Part shown: in pieces, positions 1-12,218 of the stretch
How the letters are laid out: each line of letters begins with the position of its first letter
How positions within the stretch are numbered: position 1 is the stretch's first letter
From: Candidatus Krumholzibacteriota bacterium
GTDB lineage: Bacteria > Krumholzibacteriota > Krumholzibacteriia > JACNKJ01
Direction: 5' to 3'
Assembly (NCBI GenBank): GCA_016933175.1
Contig: JAFGBK010000116.1
Coordinates: 53,571-117,570 of the forward strand
Length of the DNA: 64,000 bases
Made by a program: the position numbers and the translations under genes
Notes under the pieces: generated by a model
Database searches by the model: none
Seen by the model: the letters and a program-made list of their open reading frames with translations, nothing else
What the model was told of the DNA's origin: nothing

Positions 1-1668
1 CGCCTCGTGCAGGTCCGCCGGCAGGTGCCGGGATTCGATGGCGTCCACGGCCTCGCGGTGCCGGGCGATCACGCCCAGCATGGGTTCGCGGTTGCGGTCG
101 TACTCGGCGAAGGGCTCCTTGACGGCGGCGATCTCGGCGCTGGCGGCGTAGGCCTCGCCGCCCATGATGGCGGTGAGCGCCGCTGCGTAGGCGCGGCCCG
201 CGTCGCTGTCGTAGGGCAACCCCTCGGACATGACCAGGCTGCCGAGGTTGGCGTAGCCCAGGCCCAGGGGCCGGAAGCGGTGGCTGTTGACGGCGATGGG
301 CTCCACGGGGTAGCTGGCCCGGTCGACGATGATCTCCTGGGCGATGACGAAGAGCCGCACGGCCTGCCGGAAACGCGCCACGTCGAAGTCCCCGCCCGGC
401 CGGCGGAACTTCATGAGGTTCAGGCTGGCCAGGTTGCAGGCCGAGTCGTCGAGGAACATGTACTCGCTGCAGGGGTTGCTCGCGTTGATCCGCCCCGCTT
501 TGGGGCAGGTGTGCCAGCGGTTGATGGTGTCATCGTACTGCACGCCGGGATCGCCGCAGATGTGGGTGCCCTCGGCGATGAGGCGCAGCAGCTCGCGGGC
601 CCGGTGCCGGCCGATGACATCGCCGGTGGTGATGGCGTAGGTCTCCTGGTAGCCGTCCTTCTCCACGGCCCGGAAGAAGCTGTCGGTGCAGCGCACGGAG
701 AGATTGGAGTTCTGGAACATCACCGAGCCGTAGGCGTCGCCGTTGTAGGAGCCGTCATAGCCGGCCTCGATGAGGGCCCAGGCCTTCTCCTCCTCGTTCC
801 GCTTGGCGCTGATGAACTCCTTCACGTCGGGATGGGTGATCTTGAGGCTCTGCATCTTGGCCGCGCGGCGCGTCTTGCCGCCCGACTTCACGACGGCCGC
901 GATCTGGTCGTAGACCCGCATGAAGGACAGGGGGCCGCTGGGCTTGCCGCCCCCCGCCAGCAGCTCCTGCGAGCTGCGCAGGGTCGATAGGTCGGTGCCC
1001 GTGCCCGAGCCGAACTTGAAGAGCATGGCCTCGCTGGTGGCGAGGCGCATGATGTCCTCCATGTTGTCCGCAACAGACTGGATGAAGCAGGCCGAACACT
1101 GGGGATGCTTGTAGTTGGACTCGACGCGCAGCGCGGTGCCGGTTTCGGGATCGTAGCGGAAGCCGCCGGCGCTCCCCTCGATGCCACTGACGTGGTAGAG
1201 GCCGAGATTGAACCAGACGGGGCTGTTGAAGGCGCCGTACTGGTTGAGGGTCAGGTGGACCATCTCGTGGTAGAAGTTCTCGGCGTCCTCGGCGCTCGCG
1301 AAGTAGCCGTCCTCGCGCCCCCAGTCGGCGAGGGTGCGGGCCACGCGGTGCACCAGCTGGCGCACGGAGTACTCGCGCTCGGGCTTGCCTAGCTCGCCGA
1401 AGAAGTACTTGGCGCCGACGACATTGGTGGCCAGCATGGACCAGTCCGCCGGCACCTCGACGTCGTCCTGCTCGAAGACGACGCGGCCCTCCTCGTCGGT
1501 GATGCGGGCCGAGCGGCGCTCCCAGCGGACCTCGTCGAAGGGATGTACGCCCGCCCGGGAAAAGTGCCGGGTGATGCGGAGCCGTCCCCGCCGCGGGGCG
1601 GGAGCGGGCTCGTCAGCCCCGGCGCGGCCGACCGACGCGGGAACGGTGCTGCTGCTGGTGGGCTCCAT
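1..1668 (-). CDS. nrdJ: Adenosylcobalamin-dependent (class II) ribonucleotide reductase, partial
   Basis: Reduces ribonucleotides to deoxyribonucleotides in the cytoplasm using a radical made from adenosylcobalamin. The reading frame is open to the left window edge, so only the N-terminal 556 residues are present; the ORF track missed it for that reason. Seen: FNSPVWFNLG, CSACFIQSVADNMEDI, KFGSGTGTDLS, and the reductase active-site signature NPCSEYMFLDDSACNLASLNL-like segment, all typical of the long vitamin B12-dependent RNR family. The C-terminal part is missing. Start chosen at the ATG preceded by AGGAGAG about 6 bases upstream. It lies behind a long leader and a promoter with two NrdR-like boxes. 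The oxygen-independent class II enzyme ties DNA synthesis to B12 supply, which fits the B12 uptake locus further along the window. Confidence 0.95.
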   Translation of the reverse strand, partial: MEPTSSSTVPASVGRAGADEPAPAPRRGRLRITRHFSRAGVHPFDEVRWERRSARITDEEGRVVFEQDDVEVPADWSMLATNVVGAKYFFGELGKPEREYSVRQLVHRVARTLADWGREDGYFASAEDAENFYHEMVHLTLNQYGAFNSPVWFNLGLYHVSGIEGSAGGFRYDPETGTALRVESNYKHPQCSACFIQSVADNMEDIMRLATSEAMLFKFGSGTGTDLSTLRSSQELLAGGGKPSGPLSFMRVYDQIAAVVKSGGKTRRAAKMQSLKITHPDVKEFISAKRNEEEKAWALIEAGYDGSYNGDAYGSVMFQNSNLSVRCTDSFFRAVEKDGYQETYAITTGDVIGRHRARELLRLIAEGTHICGDPGVQYDDTINRWHTCPKAGRINASNPCSEYMFLDDSACNLASLNLMKFRRPGGDFDVARFRQAVRLFVIAQEIIVDRASYPVEPIAVNSHRFRPLGLGYANLGSLVMSEGLPYDSDAGRAYAAALTAIMGGEAYAASAEIAAVKEPFAEYDRNREPMLGVIARHREAVDAIESRHLPADLHEA

Positions 1669-1838
1669 GTTGCTCTCCTGCAAATAGGTGTTTTCTTCTT
1701 GATGTCCGTTGTCGGATCGTGTTCCTGACATATTATTCTTCCGCTCGCGGCGGCGCCGCCGTTGGCCCGGCCACCGGGACGCCGAGATCCCGCCCGTGAG
1801 GGTCGTGATGCTCGCGGGATCCGTGATGGCTCGTAAAA

Positions 1839-1856
1839 CTGTTGGGAATCCAGCAG
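1839..1856 (-). other. Hairpin in the nrdJ leader
   Basis: CTGTTGG and CCAGCAG form a 7-bp stem (one G-U) with a 4-base loop. On the nrdJ strand it is followed by GTTTTA, so it could act as a weak attenuator. The rest of the leader down to 1669 shows no recognisable riboswitch; I looked for B12-box sequences and found none. Confidence 0.3.
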
Positions 1857-1874
1857 TTAGGTGCCCAGGCCCCA

Positions 1875-1892
1875 CCCCCAACATCTTGGGGG
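1875..1892 (-). promoter_or_regulatory. NrdR-like box, start-site copy
   Basis: CCCCCAACATCTTGGGGG is an 18-base palindrome with one mismatched pair near its centre. It lies at the predicted transcription start of nrdJ and is phased 30 bases from the box in the promoter spacer. Repression by NrdR-ATP/dATP is inferred from the family's known tandem-box arrangement. Confidence 0.5.
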
Positions 1893-1900
1893 CAGATCTC

Positions 1901-1929
1901 TTTTAACCACGATATGGTGCGCCTGTCAA
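1901..1929 (-). promoter_or_regulatory. Probable nrdJ promoter
   Basis: On the minus strand a perfect -35 TTGACA (1929-1924) is followed after exactly 17 bases by TTAAAA (1906-1901), a weak -10. The predicted start of transcription is near 1893, giving a leader of about 225 bases before nrdJ. Two NrdR-like palindromes cover the spacer and the start region, supporting the call. Confidence 0.55.
1908..1919 (-). promoter_or_regulatory. NrdR-like box, promoter-spacer copy
   Basis: CACGATATGGTG is a near-perfect palindrome (one mismatched pair) resembling the NrdR box core CwATATwG. It sits between the -35 and -10 of the proposed nrdJ promoter. Its centre is 30 bases, about three helical turns, from that of the second palindrome, close to the roughly 31-base spacing known for tandem NrdR boxes. 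No nrdR gene is in the window. Confidence 0.5.
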
Positions 1930-1974
1930 GTGAATCGGGAGGGCCCGCCGCCGGACCGCAATTTCTCACGAAGG

Positions 1975-2007
1975 TGAAGAAACCCCGGAATCGAAACGAT
2001 CCCGGGG
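1975..2007 (-). terminator. Possible terminator of the HIT gene
   Basis: CCCCGG (1983-1988) pairs with CCGGGG (2002-2007) around a 13-base loop; on the minus strand the stem is followed by TTTCTTC. It lies downstream of the HIT-family gene and before the nrdJ promoter. Confidence 0.4.
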
Positions 2008-2101
2008 CCTTGCGGTTGTCCAGATGCAAATCTCGGAAGACAATCAGGTTGTTAGCCTGTCTTCAGGACGGAGCCAGTATACCACTCCGCGCGCCGCCGG
2101 G

Positions 2102-2524
2102 TCAATCGGGAGCCGCCAGACGGTCGCGCAGGCGCCCGGCGAGGTCCGCCAGGGCGTCGGAATCGCCCGCCGCGGGCCGCCAGGGGCAGCGCAGGCCGTC
2201 CCCGTCCCGCCGGGGCAGCAGGTGCAGGTGGAAGTGGAAGATGACCTGCCCGGCGGCCTTCCCGTTGGCCTGGTGGAGGTTGATCCCCTCGGCCCCCGTC
2301 TCAGCCACGAGCTCGGCGGCCACGCGACGGGCCGCGGCGAAGACGGCGTCGCGGTCGGCCGCCGCCAGATCGAACAGGTCCCGGGCGTGGGCCTTGGGAA
2401 TGATCAGGGCGTGCCCTTCCGCTCCCGGGGAGATGTCAAGGAAGGCGAGGATCCGCGCGTCTTCCCAGATGCAGTGGGCGGGCAGCTCGCCGCGCACGAT
2501 CTTGCAGAACAGGCAATCATCCAT
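2102..2524 (-). CDS. HIT-family nucleotide-binding hydrolase
   Basis: Small histidine-triad protein of 140 residues; family members hydrolyse or transfer nucleoside phosphoramidates or dinucleotides in the cytoplasm. It begins MDDCLFCKIVRGELPA, the zinc-type N-terminus of the HinT/Hit branch, and carries the C-terminal triad HFHLHLLPR. The ORF track starts seven residues earlier, but AGGAGG seven bases before the ATG at 2524 fixes the start there. It stands alone, with a possible hairpin terminator downstream. The exact substrate cannot be told from sequence. Confidence 0.9.
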   Translation of the reverse strand: MDDCLFCKIVRGELPAHCIWEDARILAFLDISPGAEGHALIIPKAHARDLFDLAAADRDAVFAAARRVAAELVAETGAEGINLHQANGKAAGQVIFHFHLHLLPRRDGDGLRCPWRPAAGDSDALADLAGRLRDRLAAPD

Positions 2525-2596
2525 CGCGCCACCTCCTGGACTCATTCTCGCCTGGCCGGCGCGACCTGTAAAGGCTCAAGCCGGCCGGTACCGTTC

Positions 2597-2625
2597 TTGC
2601 CCGTTCCGGCGGAGGAGGTTATCCT
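2597..2625 (+). promoter_or_regulatory. Candidate promoter of the secreted protein at 2649
   Basis: TTGCCC (2597-2602), 17 bases, then TATCCT (2620-2625) makes a plausible sigma-70-type promoter 24 bases before the ATG. The same DNA also holds GG-N10-GC (2587-2600), the spacing of a sigma-54 -24/-12 site; see findings. Confidence 0.35.
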
Positions 2626-2648
2626 CACCGCATAACAGGAGGTACGGC

Positions 2649-3401
2649 ATGTCAGCCACCCGCCCCCTCGCCGCGTTCGCGGCGGCTTCCCTGGCGATGC
2701 TCCTGCTCGCCAGCGCCTTCCCGCCCGCGCGGGCGGGGGACCCCAACGCCGGCGTCGAGGCAGTGCCCCGCTTCCTGGAATACGATGGGAACGAGGGGAT
2801 CCTGTCCTACGAGATCACCGTGCGAAATCTGGGCAGCCTGCCCGTCAACCACATCACGCTGGCGACGGAGCCCGAGAGCCTGGAGGGCTCCTTCGCCCTG
2901 GACGACCTGGGTCCCGAGGCCTCGGCCCTCCGGCGCTTCACCTTCCGGATCGACGAGGGCACGAACCTCTTCCAGCCGCGCTTCCTGTTGAGCTACACGG
3001 ATTCCGAGGGGGAGCGCATCCGCCCCGACACGGGACGCTCCCCTCTGGCGGCCAGCATCGATTTCGCCGCCTGCGACGTGGCGGAGGGCCGGGTGACCCT
3101 GCACTTCACCCTGACCAATCCTCACGCGGAGCCCATGCTCTTCCTGGAGCTTTACACCGAGAATCCGCACCTGACCGACGGCACCCGCTTTCTGGGCGAC
3201 CTGGGACCGGGCGCGACCCTCGAGGTCGACATCCCCTTCCGCCTGCCGGCCGGCGAGCGCCTCTTCAATCCAACCTGCTACCTGCGCTATCACGCCTTCC
3301 TCACCGAGGGAACCCGGATCCATCGGCTCTTCTACACGCTGCTGGAGACGGATCTGCGGCAGGTGGAGCAGGCTCTGGCCAAGCGGGCCCGGGACCATTG
3401 A
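2649..3401 (+). CDS. Secreted protein of unknown function
   Basis: A 250-residue exported protein. The ORF track frame opens far upstream, but AGGAGG seven bases before the ATG at 2649 and an immediate signal peptide (RPLAAFAAASLAMLLLASAF, cleavage probably after ARA) mark the real start. The mature part looks like two Ig-like beta-sandwich units: a segment with SYEITVRNLGSLPVN, typical of conserved extracellular beta-sandwich repeats, and a second with VTLHFTLTNPHAEPM. No catalytic motif and no sorting tail are visible. Family is not recognised. It is followed by a strong hairpin. Confidence 0.75.
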   Translation: MSATRPLAAFAAASLAMLLLASAFPPARAGDPNAGVEAVPRFLEYDGNEGILSYEITVRNLGSLPVNHITLATEPESLEGSFALDDLGPEASALRRFTFRIDEGTNLFQPRFLLSYTDSEGERIRPDTGRSPLAASIDFAACDVAEGRVTLHFTLTNPHAEPMLFLELYTENPHLTDGTRFLGDLGPGATLEVDIPFRLPAGERLFNPTCYLRYHAFLTEGTRIHRLFYTLLETDLRQVEQALAKRARDH

Positions 3402-3433
3402 CCGCGCCGCGCCGGCGTCCGAGCTCGACGTGA

Positions 3434-3463
3434 AAGGCCCTCCCGCCGCAGCGGGAGGGCCTT
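3434..3463 (+). terminator. Hairpin terminator after the secreted protein gene
   Basis: AAGGCCCTCCCGC and GCGGGAGGGCCTT form a 13-bp perfect stem with a four-base loop, 30 bases after the stop codon. The T-tract after it is poor (CACTACTCCTCTT), but the position and stability support termination. Confidence 0.6.
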
Positions 3464-3723
3464 GCCACTACTCCTCTTGAAAAACGGGCCGAATACCTAG
3501 AGTCTCTAAAGTAGGGGAGGAGAAGTCCCCATGAAGCTCCTCCTCCCCTGGCCGTTTGGAATGATACCGGATACTCGGGCACTCAGGCCTAGGCAGGACT
3601 CGTGCCAATCGCATCGGGAACCGGAAGCAAACGGATGGCGCAAGCCATTGATTCCCAATGGATTGAAAGAAGTCTGCTGGAAACTGAGGAAACCTCGTCA
3701 GGCGGACCTGGCTATCGGCAGAC
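3464..3723. other. Gene-free AT-richer segment with nested inverted repeats
   Basis: No convincing gene; the listed ORFs at 3468-3725 and 3531-3776 lack RBS, family resemblance and neighbour-like codon use. The base composition is visibly lower in GC than the surroundings. It holds a 10-bp perfect stem (3513-3522 with 3540-3549), a flanking 8-bp stem (3482-3490 with 3550-3557, one bulge), and the hairpin CCATTG/CAATGG near 3645-3661. It could be a structured RNA or degraded sequence. Confidence 0.35.
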
Positions 3724-3759
3724 AAAAAACGAGGAGGCGTAAAAATGCTTTACGCCTCC
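3724..3759 (-). terminator. Rho-independent terminator of the small secreted gene
   Basis: GGAGGCGTAAA (3733-3743) pairs perfectly with TTTACGCCTCC (3749-3759). On the minus strand the stem is followed by TCGTTTTTTG. It lies 25 bases after the stop of the minus-strand gene ending at 3785. Confidence 0.85.
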
Positions 3760-3784
3760 CTCCCGATTCCGGCTGACATGACGG

Positions 3785-4153
3785 TCAGTCTTTCTCGTTG
3801 TGACCTGTCACGTCCTGGCTGTCGAAGCTCCACGACCGCCCGCCGAGGATGCCCGCGTGGAGTGTGATGGGATTGTAGGGCTCACGCAGCCAGAGGAATT
3901 TGACCAAGTCGCTGCTGTAGCCGTCCAGGGGCTCCAGGCTGCCCCAGACGTGGGTATGCGAGATGCCCTGGAACGTGATGCGCACCGTCTGGGTCGTCAC
4001 CATGAGGAAGTGCTCTCCCCCCACCTCGAACTCGGTCATGCCCGGTTCGATGACGACCACGTAGACTGTTGGCATGTCGGCGTTCCCGTTGCCGACGGGC
4101 ATCAGCGCAGCCAGGACAAGGAGGAGTGCCAAAGTGCCGAGTATCTTCTTCAT
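3785..4153 (-). CDS. Small secreted protein of unknown function
   Basis: A 122-residue protein starting MKKILGTLALLLVLAALMPV, a clear signal peptide, with cleavage probably near GNA-DM. The track's longer version adds 42 residues without a leader or RBS; GGAAGGTG before the ATG at 4153 favours the short form. The mature part (about 98 residues) has no cysteines or catalytic motif and looks like a small beta-rich domain (VYVVVIEPGMTEFEVGG). It has its own strong terminator. It lies just downstream of the giant sigma-54 activator, about 85 bases from its stop. Function unknown. Confidence 0.65.
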   Translation of the reverse strand: MKKILGTLALLLVLAALMPVGNGNADMPTVYVVVIEPGMTEFEVGGEHFLMVTTQTVRITFQGISHTHVWGSLEPLDGYSSDLVKFLWLREPYNPITLHAGILGGRSWSFDSQDVTGHNEKD

Positions 4154-4238
4154 TCCGCACCTTCCCTGACGAGTCTCGCGGCCGGGACCGGAGCACGCCC
4201 CCGCCACATGACCAGTATGACCCTTGCGGCGCGCCAAA

Positions 4239-8756
<4,518 letters not shown>

Positions 8757-8925
8757 GGGCCGTCCTCGGGATCGGGGCGCAAGGCCCGTAAAGATTCTTT
8801 CCGTCACAGAAAGTGTAGCGCGTGGATGCCGTCAACTCCAGCCCCAAGAGGCCTTTTGCTGGCCTGGGATGGCCGCTCCCGCTATGATTCACGCGCCATC
8901 CCCTTCATCGACACGGAGGCCCCCG

Positions 8926-9759
8926 ATGATCCGACGCGCCCTTGCCGCGCTGGCGCTCGCCCTGCCGGTTCTGCTCCTCGCCGTTTCCTGCTCCGACAAG
9001 ACCGACAATCCCTTCGATCCCGGCTTCACGGTCTTCGAGGTGCCCTCCGCGTACGCCACCATCCAGGCGGCGGCCGCCCAGGCCGAGGCGGGCGACCGCA
9101 TCGTCGTGACGGGCCGCGATGAGGACTACAACGGCGACGTCCTGCTGCCGGCGGGCGTGATACTCATGTGCCGGGAGAACTCACTGCTCATGCCCGTCAT
9201 CCGCGGCGGGATCACCGCCATCGGCTCCTCCAGTAGCCAGACCGGCGTCGCCGACCTGCGCATCGAGGGCTTCCGGGTCGTCAACGAGGCCGGCAGCGGC
9301 ATCCTCCTGCAGGACTGCCAGCTGGCCATCGTCAACTGCTGGATCGACAGCTGCGCCGGGGCCGCCGTCGAGATCGTCGGCGACGGCGCCGTGGCTGTCA
9401 GCCGCTGCGACCTGCAGGCCTGCGCGACGGGCGTCCTGATCCGCGATGTCACCGAGGCGGCCCACTACCCCGACGCCGGCCATCCCGCTGGGCAGGGACC
9501 GAGCGTGGTCAACTGCAACTTCCTGGACAACCTGGTGGGAGCTGACTACCGCAACCTGGTCTTCGAGAGCCTGGCGGCGGCCGACACGGCGTACGTCAAC
9601 CTTAACTACTGGGGCGGCGACCTGGACACCTACATCAGCCCGCCGGACAGCACCATCATCGACCACAAGGACGACTCCGGGAATCCGGGCTACGCCGACA
9701 CCGAGGGGGATGGGTTCCAGTCCACGGTCACGCCCTGGCCGCGCGAGTGGCGGGACTGA
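8926..9759 (+). CDS. Lipoprotein with right-handed beta-helix repeats
   Basis: A 277-residue lipoprotein: signal peptide MIRRALAALALALPVLLLAVSC with the lipobox cysteine at residue 22. The mature part begins with a segment typical of beta-helix surface proteins (YATIQAAAAQAEAGDRIVV), then repeats such as IVNCWIDSCAGAAVEIVGDGA and SRCDLQACATGVLIRD that match parallel beta-helix (pectate-lyase-like/NosD-like) rungs. No catalytic residues can be named. GGAGG eight bases before the ATG at 8926 sets the start; the track's upstream extension is unsupported. It is transcribed away from the sigma-54 activator and converges on rnfE with only nine bases between stop codons. Confidence 0.8.
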   Translation: MIRRALAALALALPVLLLAVSCSDKTDNPFDPGFTVFEVPSAYATIQAAAAQAEAGDRIVVTGRDEDYNGDVLLPAGVILMCRENSLLMPVIRGGITAIGSSSSQTGVADLRIEGFRVVNEAGSGILLQDCQLAIVNCWIDSCAGAAVEIVGDGAVAVSRCDLQACATGVLIRDVTEAAHYPDAGHPAGQGPSVVNCNFLDNLVGADYRNLVFESLAAADTAYVNLNYWGGDLDTYISPPDSTIIDHKDDSGNPGYADTEGDGFQSTVTPWPREWRD

Positions 9760-9768
9760 GACGGCCGG

Positions 9769-10461
9769 TCAGGCCGCCGCGCCGCCGTCGTCCCCCTCGC
9801 CCAGCCTGCACAGCACGCAGTTGCCGCAGTCCATCTCGCGGGGCGGCGCGTACTCCTCGCCGGCGTGGATGGCCCGCCGCTCCTCCAGCTTGTTGATGCC
9901 CGCCATGAGAAAGCCCAGGGCGACGAAGGCGCCCGGCGGCAGGACCATCACCAGCAGGGGCGGGAAGTCGGGGCCGAAGAGGGTGTAGCCCAGCAGGCTG
10001 CCGTTGCCCAGGATCTCGCGCACGGCGCCCAGCAGCATCAGGCTCAGGGTGAAGCCCAGGCCCATGCTGAGGCCGTCGAGCAGGGAGGCGCCGACGCCGT
10101 TGCGGCTGGCGAAGGCCTCGGCCCGGCCCAGGATCACGCAGTTGACCACGATGAGGGGGATGAACAGCCCCAGGTTGCGGTGCAGGTCGTAGAAGAAGCC
10201 GTGCATGACCAGGTCGACGATGGTCACGAAGGTGGCGATGATCACGATGAAGGCCGGGATGCGCACTTTCTTGGGGATGAAGCCCCTGAGCAACGCGATG
10301 ATCCCGTTGCTGCAGATCAGGACGAAGGTGGACGCCAGGCCCATGCCCATGCCGTTCACGACCGAGGTGGTGACGGCCAGGGTGGGGCACATGCCCAGCA
10401 CGAGGCGGAAGATCGGGTTCTCCTTCCACAGGCCCCGGATGAAGATCTGTCCCGCGGTCAT
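9769..10461 (-). CDS. rnfE: Rnf complex membrane subunit RnfE
   Basis: Integral membrane subunit of the ion-translocating ferredoxin:NAD+ oxidoreductase; 230 residues with six predicted membrane helices. Family motifs seen: LWKENPIFRLVLGMCPTLAV and VNCVILGRAEAFAS, whose two cysteines match the membrane iron-sulfur site of RnfA/RnfE. The start ATG overlaps the rnfG stop by ATGA. Last gene of rnfABCDGE. An odd feature is the C-terminal tail with DCGNCVLCRLG, a C-x2-C-x2-C cluster not part of the membrane core, followed by an acidic/glycine end. Confidence 0.96.
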   Translation of the reverse strand: MTAGQIFIRGLWKENPIFRLVLGMCPTLAVTTSVVNGMGMGLASTFVLICSNGIIALLRGFIPKKVRIPAFIVIIATFVTIVDLVMHGFFYDLHRNLGLFIPLIVVNCVILGRAEAFASRNGVGASLLDGLSMGLGFTLSLMLLGAVREILGNGSLLGYTLFGPDFPPLLVMVLPPGAFVALGFLMAGINKLEERRAIHAGEEYAPPREMDCGNCVLCRLGEGDDGGAAA

Positions 10462-11057
10462 GGCTGGCCTCCCTCGGTTGCCGCGCCCAGGATCTCGTCC
10501 CGGTGGGCCTGGTACTGCTCCAGCCCGCGCTGGATGGCGTCGGCCAGCGCCCGCCCCGTCACCGTGGCGCCGGTGACGGCGTCCAGATCGCCGCCGTCCT
10601 TGGCCACGCGCCAGTCCGTGTCGGCGAGGCCGTGGCCCCGGTAGTAGGCGTCCAGCAGGGCCGGCTCGGCGTACTTGGCGCCGAGGCCCGGCGTCTCCGC
10701 GTGCTGGAGCAGGCGCACGCCGCTGACCTTTCCGTCGGCCTCCAGGCCCAGCATGACGACGATCTCGCCGGAATAGCCCAGCGGGGTAACCGCCTTGTAG
10801 GCACAGCCGCTGATGGCCCCGTCCCGGCGGCCGCGGAAGCACTCCAGGGTGTCGCCGGGGGCCAGGGCGATGCGGACCACGTCCTGGTCCGGCGCGTTGT
10901 CGTAGGCCGGCAGCACCTGGCGGATGGCCCGCAGGCTCGCCGCCCGCGCGGCCGCGGCGATGGGACCGGCCGTGAAGTCGGCCACCTGGGCCAGGGCCAG
11001 GGCGGCGACGGCGCTGATCAGCGCCAGGCGGAGCGAGAGATTGAGCATGGTCTTCAT
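10458..11057 (-). CDS. rnfG: Rnf complex flavoprotein subunit RnfG
   Basis: 199-residue subunit with one N-terminal membrane anchor (LRLALISAVAALALAQVADF) and a periplasmic FMN-binding domain. The covalent flavin motif is visible as DAVTGATVTGRAL, where the second threonine of the S/TGATxT motif carries FMN in this family. The start chosen is MKTMLN, which overlaps the rnfD stop by ATGA; the track's 44 extra N-terminal residues are a shadow of rnfD. It passes electrons between RnfD and RnfE/A in the accepted scheme. Confidence 0.95.
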   Translation of the reverse strand: MKTMLNLSLRLALISAVAALALAQVADFTAGPIAAAARAASLRAIRQVLPAYDNAPDQDVVRIALAPGDTLECFRGRRDGAISGCAYKAVTPLGYSGEIVVMLGLEADGKVSGVRLLQHAETPGLGAKYAEPALLDAYYRGHGLADTDWRVAKDGGDLDAVTGATVTGRALADAIQRGLEQYQAHRDEILGAATEGGQP

Positions 11058-12184
11058 GCCGCCTTCGCCTCCTCGTAGAGCTTGCGCTTCGCGCCGAAGA
11101 CCTGGGGCTTCGTGTAGCGGTCGATGAGCGGCGTGGCCGCGTTCATCAGCAGGATGGCGAAGCTGACCCCCTCCGGGTAGCCGCCCCACAGGCGGATGAT
11201 GACGGTGATCAGCCCGCAGCCCACCGCGAAGATGAACATGCCCCGGCGCGTGACGGGGCTGGTGACCATGTCCGTGGCCATGAAGAAGGCGCCCAGGAAC
11301 AGACCGCCGCTGAAGGTGTGGTAGAGCGGGTTGGCGTAGCGCTCGGGATCACCGAGCCAGGCGGCGCCCGTGAAGAGGAAGACCGTCGCGATGAAGCCCA
11401 CCGGCACCTGCCACTTGATGTGCCCCTTGCGCAGCAGGAACAGGCCGCCCAGCAGCAGGGCGATGACGCTCACCTCGCCCAGGCAGCCGCCGCGCATGCC
11501 CACGAGCAGCTTCCAGACGGGGAAATCCGCGCCGGCCATGGCCTGCGGCACCGTCTGCCCCACGCTGAGCGCCTCGCGGATCGCGCCCAGGGGCGTCGCG
11601 GCCGTGGTGGCGTCCACGGTCAGGGGGCCGCCCTGGGCCGGCCAGGTGGTCATCTGCACGGGGAAGGAGACGAGCAGGACCACGCGCGCCACCAGGGCCG
11701 GGTTGAAGGGGTTGTAGCCCAGACCCCCGTAGATCTGCTTGCCGAGGACGATGGCCGCCAGGCAGCCCACCACCACCAGCCACCAGGGGCTGCCCGCCGG
11801 CAGGTTCATGGCCAGCAGCAGGCCGGTGACCACGGCGCTCCAGTCTCCCAGGGTGCCGGGTCGGCCCAGCATCCTCCGGAAGGCCCACTCGAACAGCAGG
11901 CAGCCGGCCACGGCGATCGCGTAGACCTGCAGCGCCGCCAGCCCGAAGAACCAAAGCCCCACGAGGATGCCCGGCACCAGGGCCCAGACCACGCTGCGCA
12001 TGATGCGCGGCACGTCCTGGTCCCGGTGCACGTGGGGCGACGTGCTGACGACCAGGCGCGGCGCCCGGGGCGGCTCGGCCTTGTCCGGCGGCGCCGGCTT
12101 CGCGGGCGGGGGCGCCGGCGGATCGCCGCCGGCAGCGGCGACCTCCGGCGGCGACGCGCCCGTCTTGTCCTGTTCCATGCTCAT
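11054..12184 (-). CDS. rnfD: Rnf complex membrane flavoprotein RnfD
   Basis: 376-residue polytopic membrane subunit related to NqrB. After a proline-rich cytoplasmic leader of about 50 residues comes SPHVHRDQDVPRIMRSVVWALVPG, the usual family opening, then some nine to ten membrane segments. The FMN-attachment region is DATTAATPLG, corresponding to the conserved S/TxATPL site. The start ATG has GGGAG upstream; a second in-frame ATG two codons later is possible. The long Pro/Ala/Lys leader is unusual compared with the E. coli protein. Fourth gene of the operon. Confidence 0.95.
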   Translation of the reverse strand: MSMEQDKTGASPPEVAAAGGDPPAPPPAKPAPPDKAEPPRAPRLVVSTSPHVHRDQDVPRIMRSVVWALVPGILVGLWFFGLAALQVYAIAVAGCLLFEWAFRRMLGRPGTLGDWSAVVTGLLLAMNLPAGSPWWLVVVGCLAAIVLGKQIYGGLGYNPFNPALVARVVLLVSFPVQMTTWPAQGGPLTVDATTAATPLGAIREALSVGQTVPQAMAGADFPVWKLLVGMRGGCLGEVSVIALLLGGLFLLRKGHIKWQVPVGFIATVFLFTGAAWLGDPERYANPLYHTFSGGLFLGAFFMATDMVTSPVTRRGMFIFAVGCGLITVIIRLWGGYPEGVSFAILLMNAATPLIDRYTKPQVFGAKRKLYEEAKAA

Positions 12185-12218
12185 CGATCGACTCTCCCTT
12201 GCGCCTTGCGGCGCGGCC

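Noticed and set aside
7-990. 327-aa plus-strand ORF at the left edge
   Set aside because: Antisense shadow of nrdJ, whose protein motifs are unmistakable.
1669-1900. Cobalamin riboswitch in the nrdJ leader
   Set aside because: I searched for the AGGGAA, GGTG and ACTGT core elements and found none; only a simple hairpin is present.
1842-2648. Long upstream extension of the secreted-protein ORF
   Set aside because: It overlaps the HIT gene on the other strand and the nrdJ leader; the RBS and signal peptide place the start at 2649.
3468-3776. Short ORFs on both strands
   Set aside because: No RBS, no family resemblance, and they overlap nested stems and a terminator.
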